NCBI GenBank assembly: GCA_916613615.1
Contig: OU744731.1
Coordinates: 60,603,880 to 60,667,879 of the forward strand
Length of the DNA: 64,000 bases
Direction of reading: 5' to 3'
Source of the DNA: Steromphala cineraria
Taxonomy: Eukaryota; Mollusca; Gastropoda; Trochida; Trochidae
The notes under the pieces were generated by a model that saw nothing but the letters and a program-made list of their open reading frames with translations, did no database searches and was not told the origin of the DNA. Shown here one piece after another: positions 37,601-49,600 of the stretch. The first letter of the stretch is position 1; every line of letters starts with the position of its first letter. The position numbers and the translations under genes were made by a program.

Positions 37601-40600
37601 GATATGACAGTAGACAGTGTACATAGTACACTGATATGACAGTAGACAGTGTACATAGTACACTGATATGATGGTAGTCAGTGTAGATAGTACAGTGATA
37701 TGACAGTAGACAGTGTACATAGTACACTGATATGACAGTAGACAGTGTACATAGTACAGTGATATGACAGTAGACAGTGTACATAGTACACTGATATGAC
37801 AGTAGACAGTGTAGATAGTACACTGATATGACAGTAGACAGTGTACATAGTACACTGATATGACAGTAGACAGTGTAGATAGTACACTGATATGACAGTA
37901 GACAGTGTACATAGTACACTGATATGACAGTAGACATTGTACATAGTACACTGATATGACAGTAGACAGTGTAGATAGTACACTGATATGACAGTAGACA
38001 GTGTAGATAGTACACTGATATGACAGTAGACAGTGTAGATAGTACACTGATATGACAGTAGACAGTGTAGATAGTACACTGATATGACAGTAGACAGTGT
38101 ACATAGTACACTGATATGACAGTAGACAGTGTACATAGTACACTGATATGACAGTAGACAGTGTAGATAGCACACTGATACGACAGAGATACAACAGTAG
38201 TTTAGCATATTGTTTGAGGTTTACCAGATGAACAACAATTGTCACCACTGTTTATTTCATACAAGACAAAACTAAGTGTATGACCCTAACCATATAGATT
38301 TCTGCTTAACGGTTAAGGTATAAACTAGAAATGGGTGAAATTGATTTTCAATTGCATTCTTTTTCCAGTGTTGATATTTTCATTTCAGATCTACTGTCAT
38401 ATCACATTTAGGGCTCAAAATTGACTTTTCACAATATTTAATTTTTTGTCATTTTATCCAATTTTGAGAGGGATATTTTTTCTTTTATTCTTTTTATTTA
38501 AATAGGAAATACGTAGATATATGACAGTTAGATTTATGTTCATAAGAAACAATGTGGAAGTATTAAAAAAAGGTAATGTGTCCAAATATATCATGTTGAG
38601 TTTGGGTTAGGGTTATTGAATTTTCAGACTTTTAGAAACCTCATTTTACAATAAATTCAAAACACTCCCTAACTCTGTCTTTCAAACTCTAAAGATTTCT
38701 AATGTAAAAGATATCAACAAAAAATTATTGATTAAGAGCTAGAAAGGCAGGGAAATAAGTTATGCATTTTTGAGCATTAAACCAACCATGTTTTATAAAC
38801 ATAGATACTTCAATATCTCAAAAGCTATGAGAGATAATTTTACAAAACACCTAGGCAACAGCGTTCTCTAAAAAATAAAATTACACAAGTAACATTATTG
38901 TATATATTTTTTTAAATACATTCGAATTGAATAGTACCTTTTATGGATTGGTACCGATCCTCAATTTCTTATTTCAATCAATTGCAAAACAGAAACACAT
39001 TCTGCACTATATTGATACTTTTCCGATTTAAGATTTTGAATGATTTTGACTAAATAACAGCAATAACATAAACAATCTTTGTTCAGCTATCTGCTGTGTT
39101 GGAAAGGGAGTACATATGACTGGTTGTGAGAATAAAATTAATACATGTACAGATTTTCAAAACTGAATTTTTTTCATTTTCTTTCACTTTCTGTCTAAAA
39201 ATGTCTTTTAGGTTGTGTTTTTTCATTTTTTGATTAAAATTGTTATGTTTTAATGATCGATACATTGGGTATTTTAAAAAGTGTGTCGGAAATGTTTCTT
39301 ATTGTTTCTATATTGCAATATACTGTCAATCCTTAGTACTTTTGTGATGTACCTATTACAGAAATAATGCCTCTATGGCTAAGAGAAAGTTGATTGTCAA
39401 AGTATGGGACAAAGCCAAAGGGGAAGTCTTGAAGACCATGTATTGTCTTGTCATTCCTAATTTCATCACTTTGTTCAGCAGGCCTCGTTAAGCTTTTGGC
39501 CTAGAATCTTTAATCATAGACTTTTTGGTCAATGAGGTAGATAATTAGGAAGATCAATATGAAACCAACCCTTCTATGTTCTAGCTGAAAACTTGCATTC
39601 ACAATTCCTGGTATATTTGGATTATTTAGGAGATGTCATAACCCTCTAAGACTGTAACCATTGTATTTTCTCATTTACACAATATTTTAACCACATGATG
39701 ATTAACCCAGGTCACAAAATTAAATTCATATGACTTCTAAAATTTATAAAGCAAACGCCAAGGCTAGATAATTACAACATTAACATAATTTGTGAAAAAT
39801 AATCTGTCATTCCCGTCAATCGTTTTTTATTGTCTAAATATTTTACCAGAGGTATTACCACCTGATAATTATAATGTGCTTATTTCTTGAATAAATTCAA
39901 AGTTATTATTACAATGTGTTGTTGTTATTAAAGTTTTCAGATAACATGCTGGTTTTAGTGGTTTATTTGTTATATGAATATATATCTAAAACTCAAAATT
40001 GCCAGAGATAACCATCATTCAAAGAAATCAAATTTATGTGGAAATTTATATCAAGTAGAAATTTGTGGAAGTTTTAAATACTGTTGTAATTTTCAAAACA
40101 CTGATTTTTTTCCAGATAAGGCAACATAATCTAGTGACACTCTAAAACAATTGCCTGAATAAAGCCTTCTTACAAGATAAAACCAATTAACCTTTGGCTC
40201 TCAGTCTGTTTTTTGTATTAACAACAGTGTTGTTCCTAGAAGTGGGCCCTGGGGAAATTTGCCCACCTTTTTGGCTTGGTGTCCCTTAGAATTTGGAGAA
40301 GTAGGATACCTCTACCATTACAAGGGGTCAGAATAGGCCAAAATGACCCCCTCACTTGATCAGCCAGGAACAACACTGAACAATATATACATGTATAACA
40401 GTTTATATCCTATAGCAATTGAAGAATAATTTCACCTAAACAATTATATACATTTCATTTTTCGATTTATGCTAACTTTGTCTACAAAAGTGTCAGTTAA
40501 CATGGTATGATAATAATTTTTTTATTGAATTAAGGCACTTAACATAAACAGCCAACAACATCAACTTATGTTAAAGGAACAGTGTCATCCAATTTCTATG

Positions 40601-43600
40601 TATTGTCATTCCCCTTAAACAAGTGTCATTCAATATCCTAATGATGATATCATTGACATATTTAGGTCTTCATGGGAAATTATAAACTTAGAGAAGCATC
40701 ACTTCATTTTCCAGGGGTAATATCAGTGATAACTTGGCGTTCCATTTGCTAATGGTGATATCAGTGCTTTAACCTCTTAAAAGTCTGTCATTCCACCTAA
40801 ATATAGCGTCATTCCAGGTAAAATAAGAATAACATCATTTCCCAGAGGTGATATTGTTGATATCTTGTCTTCAAAGTGTGTCATTCCACCTAAAAATAGT
40901 GTCATTTCACTTGCTACTGGTGATATCAGTGCTCTAACGTCTTTAAAGTCTGTCGTTCCACCTAAATATAGTGTCATTCCAGCTAAAATAAACATAACAT
41001 CATTTCTCAGAGGATATATCAATAATCAAAGATTAATTGTCTTCTAAGTCTGTCATTTCACCTAAATATATAGAGAATCTCACCCAAGTGTCTTCGGATA
41101 TCAAATATATCAACACAAGTTGATAAAAGTAACAAATATCCAAGGCTTGCCGAGGATTTGTTACTTTTATCAATGAGTGTTGATATATCTGATAGCAGAA
41201 GATACAATGATGAGATTCTATTTATCATCCAAAATCATTTATCATCACATTTGCATGAAAAATGTTAAACTTTGAACACTGCTTTAGATCTAAAACTCCT
41301 AATGTCATAGCATTGTGACGTCATAGTGTTTATAACGTCATGGCATTGTGACGTCACAGCATTGTGACGTCATTTCTGATGATGAAAAACTTTTGTGATG
41401 TCATGGATTTCTGATTACAGGGCAATGTTCAAAATGTACTGTCAAAGCGAACCTAGGAGATATCGCTATATCTTCCACAAGTGATATCTCCTGTGATGAT
41501 AAAGTGTCATTCCAGCTAAAATAAGCATAATATCATTTCCCAGAGGTAATATCAGAGATAACGTGTCTTAAAAGCATGTTATTCCACCTAAAGACAGTGT
41601 CATTCCAGCTAAAACAAACTTCATTTCAATTCCCAGAGGTGATATCAGTGATAACTTGTATTTAAGGTCTCTCATTTCACCAAAATGTAGTGTCAGTCTA
41701 GCAAAAATAAGCAAAATATCATTTTCCAGTGGTGATATCAGTGATAACATGTCATCAAAGTCTGTCATTCCACCTAGATATAGTGTCATTCCATTTGCTC
41801 ATGGTGATATCAGTGGTAGCATGTCTTCAAAGTATGTCATTCCACCTTAATATAGTGTCATTCCATTTGCTTATGGTGATATCAGTGATAACATGTCTTC
41901 AAAGTCTGTCATTCCACCTTAATATAGTGTTATTCCATTTGCTTACGGTGATATCAGTGATAAGTTGTCTTCAAACTCTGTCATTCCACCTAGATATAGT
42001 GTCATTCCACCTAAATATAGTGTCATTCCATTTGCTTATGGTGATATCAGTAATAACATGTCTTCAAAGTCTGTCATTCCACCTAGACATAGTGTCATTC
42101 CACCTAAATATAGTGTCATTCCATTTGCTTATGGTGATATCAGTGATAACTTGTCTTCAAAGTTTGTCATTCCACCTAGACATAGTGTCATTCCACCTAA
42201 ATATAGTGTCATTCCATTTGCTTATGGTGATATCAGTAATAACATGTCTTCAAAGTCTGTCATTCCACCTAGACATAGTGTCATTCCATTTGCTTATGGT
42301 GATGTCAGTGATAACATGTCTTCAAAGTCTGTCATTCCACCTAGATATAGTGTCATTCCACCTAGATATAGTGTCATTCCATTTGCTTATGGTGATATCA
42401 GTGATAACATGTCTTCAAAGTCTGTCATTCCACCTTGATATAGTGTCATTCCATTTACCTATGGTGATATCAGTGAGAACATGTCTTCAAAGTCTGTCAT
42501 TCCACCTAGACATAGTGTCATTCCATCTAGATATAGTGTCATTCCATTTGCTTATGGTGATATCAGTGATAACTTGTCTTCAAAGTCTGTCATTCCACCT
42601 AAATATAGTGTTATTCAATTTGCTTATGGTGATATCAGTGATAACTTGTCTTCAAAGTCTGTCATTCCACCTAGACATAGTGTCATTCCACCTAGACATA
42701 GTGTCATTCCACCTAGACATAGTGTCATTCCACCTAAATATAGTGTCATTCCATTTGCTTATGGTGATATCAGTAATAACATGTCTTCAAAGTCTGTCAT
42801 TCCACCTAGACATAGTGTCATTCCACCTAAATATAGTGTCATTCCATTTGCTTATGGTGATATCAGTAATAACATGTCTTCAAAGTCTGTCATTCCACCT
42901 AGACATAGTGTCATTCCATTTGCTTATGGTGATGTCAGTGATAACATGTCTTCAAAGTCTGTCATTCCACCTAGATATAGTGTCATTCCACCTAGATATA
43001 GTGTCATTCCATTTGCTTATGGTGATATCAGTGATAACATGTCTTCAAAGTCTGTCATTCCACCTTGATATAGTGTCATTCCATTTACCTATGGTGATAT
43101 CAGTGAGAACATGTCTTCAAAGTCTGTCATTCCACCTAGACATAGTGTCATTCCATCTAGATATAGTGTCATTCCATTTGCTTATGGTGATATCAGTGAT
43201 AACTTGTCTTCAAAGTCTGTCATTCCACCTTAATATAGTGTCATTCCATTTACCTATGGTGATATAAGAGATAACATGTCCTAAAATTACCATTTCATTT
43301 GCTAATTGAGTTTTCAGTTTCATTAAATCTTCAAAGATTAAGCTGTCATTCCAGCTGAAACAAGTATCAATTCATTTACCAGAGGTGATATCAGTGATAA
43401 ATTGTTTTATAAATTATCATTTCAGCCAAATACGTTGTTGCAAGACTTTAAAAAGATTGAAAGTATTCATTTATAACTGTTATTCTGTTTCTTAGCAAAT
43501 GGAATGACAAGGGAGACTTCTTTGTACAAAAATAATACCTGTCATTCGTCATTCCATTTCATTCGTCATTCACTTTAGGGAGTCCCTGTTTTACCTTTAA

Positions 43601-46600
43601 TGGATGTGTCATAAAACAGTTTTGTTATCAGAGCGGGATGACTTTGAATATATCTGTAGATATTGTAGGTAAAATTTCTATTGCCAAGTAAAGTGCAGTA
43701 CTCCTGAAAAAAATGCTCTACATTGTAAATTTTTACTATTATTGAAAATAAAATATGTTTTGTCTTGATAAAGTCCACACAAATGATTTATGATAAGACA
43801 AAGCAAAAATGCCTTGTAATGTAGTAGCAAGGCTTTTCACCCTCATTACGCCAGTGATTATCTGTACTTCCAGTGTTGTGCTTTTTACTCAGTGAGCAAT
43901 CTTAAATCTATGTCAAGTTGTCAAATATGTTACCTGCAGTAACATAACAGAACTTGGTTGTGTGATAATTAGCTACTTATAACAAATTAACTAGAATACA
44001 GTTCAGGGATCACCTTGGTTCAAAGTGTGGAAGGGAGAAAAATCTTCCCTTGGCCTAATATAATGGGATTTTAAGAGGAAGCAATGGGATGTTTCAGAAG
44101 AAAAATAATAGTCTTGATTTTTGCAATGAGACTTTCTCCCCTCATTAGTATTGATAATGGGATTTCTTGATACATCAATAGGTAAAAATCCCCAAATCCC
44201 TGTCAAAAGTGATCCCTGATACTGACCATATTTCCTCTAATAAGCGCCCGGGCGCTTATATTTGCAGCACCCCTTTAGTCCCCGGCGTTTATTAGAGGCC
44301 CGGCGCTTATTGGAGACCTGGTTCTATATTTTCGAAGCTCTCTTAGTGCTAAGATAGTCGTAAGTACCATACTATAACATTGGCTTACGACTATCTTAGC
44401 GCTAAGAGAGCTTATTTCTTTCACAGAAATTTAAGATTGTTTTAAGCCGTCTTTTACCATGAATACCTGTAAAAATCATTTTTCCAATGGTTAGGACCCG
44501 GCGCTTATAAGAGACCTGGCGCTTATTTTCTCAACTACTAATGACCCCCGGCGCTTATATTATAAGTGGCCCGGGGCTTATTAGAGGTCCGGCGCTTATT
44601 TTCTCAACTACTAATGACCCTGCGCTTATTAGAGGTCCGGCGCTTATTAGAGGTCCGGCACTTTTTTGAAACCCGGCACTTATTTTCTCAACTACTAATG
44701 ACCCCCGGCGCTTATTAGAGGTCTGGCGCTTATTAGAGGTCCGGCGCTTTTTGGAGACCCGGCAGTTATTTTCTCAACTACTAATGACCCCGGCGCTTAT
44801 TAGAGGTCCGGCGCTTATTAGAGGTCCGGCGCTTTTTGGAGACCCGGCACTTATTTTCTCAACTACTAATGACCCCCGGCGCTTATTAGAGGTCCGGCGC
44901 TTATTAGAGGTCCGGCGCTTTTTGGAGACCCGGCACTTATTTTCTCAACTACTAATGACCCCCGGCGCTTATTAGAGGTCCGGCGCTTATTAGAGGTCCG
45001 GCGCTTTTTGGAGACCCGGCACTTATTTTCTCAACTACTAATGACCCCCGGCGCTTATTAGAGGTCTGGCGCTTTTTGGAGACCCGGCACTTATTTTCTC
45101 AACTACTAATGACCCCCGGCGCTTATTAGTGGTCCGGCGCTTTTTGGAGGTCCGGCGCTTTTTGGAGACCCGGCACTTATTTTCTCAACTACTAATGACC
45201 CCCGGCGCTTATTAGTGGTCCGGCGCTTTTTGGAGGCCAGGCGCTTATTTTCTCAACTACTTATGACCCCCGCGCTTATTAGAGGTCCGGCGCTTTTTGG
45301 AGGCCAGACGCTTATTTTCTCAACTACTAATGACCCCCGGCGCTTATTAGTGGCCCGGCGCTTATTAGAGGTCCGGCGCTTTTTGGAGACCCAGCGCTTA
45401 TTTTCTCAACTACTTATGACCCCAGGCGCTTATTAGAGGAAATACAGTAATTTTTAACCTACCTAACTTAGTATATGCCACTCACCTTTCTCACGAGAGA
45501 CAGAGGTTTACCGCGAAATTCATCGTGCTTACCGGATGGGCTGCCCCCAGCCCACTGCGCATGAGCGGGAAACCGGAATCCTGGGTAAAATTCGTATCAT
45601 ACTATCTTTCTCTCTCTTAGAGAACGCATGTATTTTCATCTCGCTTACTGATTTTCTTCACGGTTGGTTTTTCTGATCTTTTTCCTTCCTTTCCTTCCGT
45701 CATTACTCCTTTTGCTGCCCCCATCGTTTCTAATGTATCGATGTTTCCCTCTAACTTCGCTTTCGCGATTTTTTTGCACTTGGTGATTTTAATCATGTAC
45801 GTGGCACCTCGCCATGTTTACGTCCTTGCATGTTCTATTTCACTTGGAAATACCTTCTGGGGGGTCGATCTGCCTGTTTCGTACCCCCCTTCCTCCTTTT
45901 CCTTCTTGTTTTTCCATCTACGGGGCTGGTTCTGTTGACCTGCTTTTCTGCACGTCCGCATTTCCTGCTTACGTCACATCTACCTTGCTTTGGTCCAAAG
46001 ACTATGGCTGCCTGTTTTTTCCTTCTAAAAACTTGTTTTGCATTTCTAATCACTTCCCAAGTGTTTCTATGCATTACTTCCAGCAGCCTATATCCCATTT
46101 CATATAAAAATAATAATATATCGCATTATATTTTATTTTCTATATCTTTTTCACAAAAAATTTCATAAAAATTTTTTCAATCACAAATTAATATATATCA
46201 TAATCACTTATCCCTATATATTAATTTCATATTACATATTCCATCTAATGCATTTCATTTTTGCATTCATTCCTATTAAATAAACTTGTAATAATAATTT
46301 TTTCCTTCAAAATTATTTCATTACATCTTATTTAATTTTCTACGGCAACCTTTCCGGGACATAAATTTTCCCGTTTTCGCTTGCCCTTAAAGGGGCACGC
46401 TCTTAAACAAATTTTTAAATTCTTAATTTCAAATTTTTGTATGCATTCCCCTTGTGTGTGTCTCCATGATTGGCATGTCTCTGACTTATGTGTTACAGTA
46501 TTTATGCCAAGAGTCTACTGTGTCTTGTGTCGCTCATCCAAGTCGGCCAAGGACCCGCACCTCCGCTGCCCAGATTGTCTTCCCAGGATCTGCCTCGTGG

Positions 46601-49600
46601 ACGACCGCTGTGCAGAGTGTTCTGACCTCTCCCCCATCGACTTCAAGGTCTTCACCTCCGCTCGCAGGAAGAGACTTACCCAGCGTCGACGTAGGAGCAT
46701 GTCTGACCCCACCACCGACCTCCCTCCAGTCGAGCCGGCCGGCTCTCTGGACTCTCCACGCCAGGAGGAGCCTCGTCGCTCACCCACGCCGCCTCCTCCT
46801 CCTCCTCCTCCTCCTGCTCGGCAGACGCCGCCTCAGACGCCCAGCACGTCCTCGGCCCTCTCTCGCCCGGAGCTGGAGCTCATCATGTCCAGCATGTTTG
46901 ATAAGTTGATGGCCCGTCAACCTCTGTCTCAGGACCAGGACCAACGCCAGCGCCAGGACCAGCGCCCGGACTCTCGCCTGGACCAGCGCCAGGACCAGCG
47001 CCCTGACACTCGCCAGCGTCAAGACCAACGCTCGGACCAGCGCCAGGACCAGCGCCAGCACTCCAGGGATCGTGACCAGCGTCAGGATCAGCGCCAACGA
47101 TCGGGAGATCGGGACCAACGCCAGCGCCTGGACCCCAAGCAGCGCTCAGACCGGCGCCAGCGCTCCAGGGACTCCCCTCCTAGGGACGTCAGGTCATCCC
47201 GCTCACCTCGTCGCTCCAGGAGCCCCTCCCCTCCTCGGCGCCAACGACGCTCGCGGCGCTCCAGGACGCCCTCTCGCTCTCCGTCAGTGGACAGGTCCAC
47301 CTCCCGGCGCTCACGCCGCTCCGGCTCCCGGACGCCACCGAAGACGCCCAGATCTTCAAGGAAGAGGCGCCACTCTCCCGTTGTCTCTGATGATGAACGT
47401 CACTTCGTCCCAGACTACGATGACGACGAGGCAGAGGGCCCCACCTTTTTGCCGTTGAAGATGGTCTCGAGCTGGATTGCTGACAGGCTCCCAGAGGGCT
47501 CCTCCCCTGGTGGCTCGGACCCTCTTACTTGTGTGCGTGAGGACCCTGACCTCAAGCTCCCCCCTCACCCTGATGTGCTGGAGGGTATAGCCGCTCTTCA
47601 GGACGATTTTCAGAAGCTCTCGCTGTCCTCCTCCCTGAAGTCCTCGAAGCTACCTGCAGCCACGCCCGTACACTCGCTCAGTCGCTTCGACAAGGCCGCC
47701 GCCCTGGACGACGCCATAGGACGCCTGGCCCCAAACCTCAACCATACGTACAAGGTTTCCGATACCAAGATCTCTTCGGTGGAGGCCGCCCTCAGAAGGA
47801 CTCTGAGGCCGCTGTCGATCCTCCTCACCTCGACTGACGCGATCAAGGCCGACTTAGACGTCGACAACCCTTCCCGTCTAGATCACCTCCATACCCTGAT
47901 GGACTGGCAGCGGCGCAACATGGTGCTTGTCCTTGACAACGTGAGAGCTGGCCTCGGCTCCCTCACTCACCTTCGACGCTCAGGCTTCCTGGACCAGTGT
48001 GCGTGGGACTCTGAATTCAAGAAGTCCCTCCTACAGGCTCCCCCCACGGCATCGACGCTCTTTGCGGACAAGATCCCGGAAGTCTACAAGGAGCAGGCCG
48101 CAGTCACTCAGACGGAGGTTGCCTTCCGGACCTTACAGCACGTGTCCAACATCTCGTTCCAAAGGCAGAATAACAACAGCCAACGCCCTTACAAGCGCCA
48201 GCGTGTTAGGACGCAGCCCTCCAGGTCGGGTCCCTCCTCGCAGTACCAGCGATCTGCCAACTCCTCCAGAGGAAGGGACGCCCCCAAGCCACGCGGAGGC
48301 AGGGGTGGCAAGCGACCCTACGCCAGACAGTGATGCCTGCGCCCCACGCGGCTGGGTCCTCCCGCCCCCAGTCGTGCCGGTGCACCCCACACCCGTAGGC
48401 GGGAGATTAGGGATCTTCTGGCGCAACTGGACAATACTAGAAGATCCTTACGTCACCAACACCCTGAGGACAGGTTACAAGTTGCCATTGACCTGCCCTC
48501 CCCCCGTGACCGCGACTCCCCTGGCACGGGATTACTCAGAAGCCCAGAGCGCTCTTCTAGCAGAGAACATCAAGACGCTTACCGACAAGAACGCTCTGGA
48601 GTTGGTGCTACAACCCGATCACGCCCCAGGGTTTTACTCACCAATCTTCCTGGTCCCGAAGAAAAATTCCACCAAGTTTCGAATGATCCACAACATGGCG
48701 ACATTCAACGAGCTTTACATGGAGCCACCATCCCACTTTCGCATGACTTCCCTAGACGCTCTCCGAGCCCAGCTGTCTCCAGGCGATTGGATGGTCAGCC
48801 TCGACTTGCAGGACACGTGCCGATCTACCCGCCTCACAGGAGGTTCCTGCGGTTCATCTTCCAGGGCCTACATTACCAGTGGCGGGTCCTGCCGTTTGGA
48901 ATTTCTTCGGCTCCGTGGTTATTCACGAGGATCACAGCTCCCATCTGCCGCTATCTCCATCTCAGAGGGATGCATTTCGACCCCTACATCGACGACTGTC
49001 TCATGTCCAATCCTCAACCACTCGTTCTACGCAGACAGGCGGCGTTGGCCCTCGACCTCCTCCGCCAGCTGGGATGGCTAGTCAACCGGGAGAAGTCTCA
49101 GCTTGTTCCCTCCCAAGACTTGACCTTCATAGGAGGGCGCTTCCGGACAGACCTGGGCCTCCTACTCGTTCCTCCAGACAGGTGGTCCAAGATCCAGGCC
49201 TTCATCCACCGAGCCTTGGTGTCCCCTCTCCGACTCAGAGATTGGCAATCTCTTCTGGGACTCCTCACGTCCGCCCAGGCCCTCACGCTCAGAGGTCGTC
49301 TCATGATCCGCCCCCTCCAGGTGTTTCTCAGCCCTTACATCCGGTCGGACGACACGTCAGTAAGGATCTCCCTGCCTGCGCACCTCAGCCAGTACCTCCG
49401 TTGGTGGACACAGCCATCGAACGTCTGCGAAGGCGTCTCTTTGCTAGAGTTTCAACACAACCAGGAACTATTCGTGGACGCTTCGCTCCAGGGCTGGGGA
49501 GCTCATCTCGGGGATCAGACTGCGTCAGGCATTTGGACGCATCCTCAGACCACCTGGCACTCAAACAATCTGGAGATGCAGGCGGTAATCCTAGCAGTGA

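Larger units (their letters stand above)
22909..43586. mobile_element. Giant Mutator-like element (MULE), 20.7 kb, complete
   Basis: Ends are near-identical inverted repeats: 22909-23030 and 43465-43586 match over 122 bases with three mismatches, beginning GGGACTCCCTAAAGTGAATG. A perfect 9-bp target duplication TGTTTTACC flanks it (22900-22908, 43587-43595), as expected for Mutator elements. Inside each end lies a multi-kilobase arm of tandem units, inverted relative to each other. Between the arms sit a spliced transposase gene (29525-36852), a 32-bp satellite (37166-38173) and several nested small elements. It occupies WDR91 intron 1. The precise ends, the duplication and the intact transposase point to recent, possibly still active, mobility. 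Confidence 0.92.

Noticed and set aside
37112..38248. Overlapping minus-strand frames of up to 232 residues rich in CHISVL and TLSTVIS
   Set aside because: A 32-base repeat cycles all three frames. The near-identical peptides in several frames are a by-product of the satellite.
41729..43267. 512-residue plus-strand open frame
   Set aside because: Mirror image of the left-arm artefact in the MULE right arm.
46515..47568. Several minus-strand and alternate frames across the gag-like gene
   Set aside because: Shadows of a GC-rich repetitive coding sequence, without motifs.
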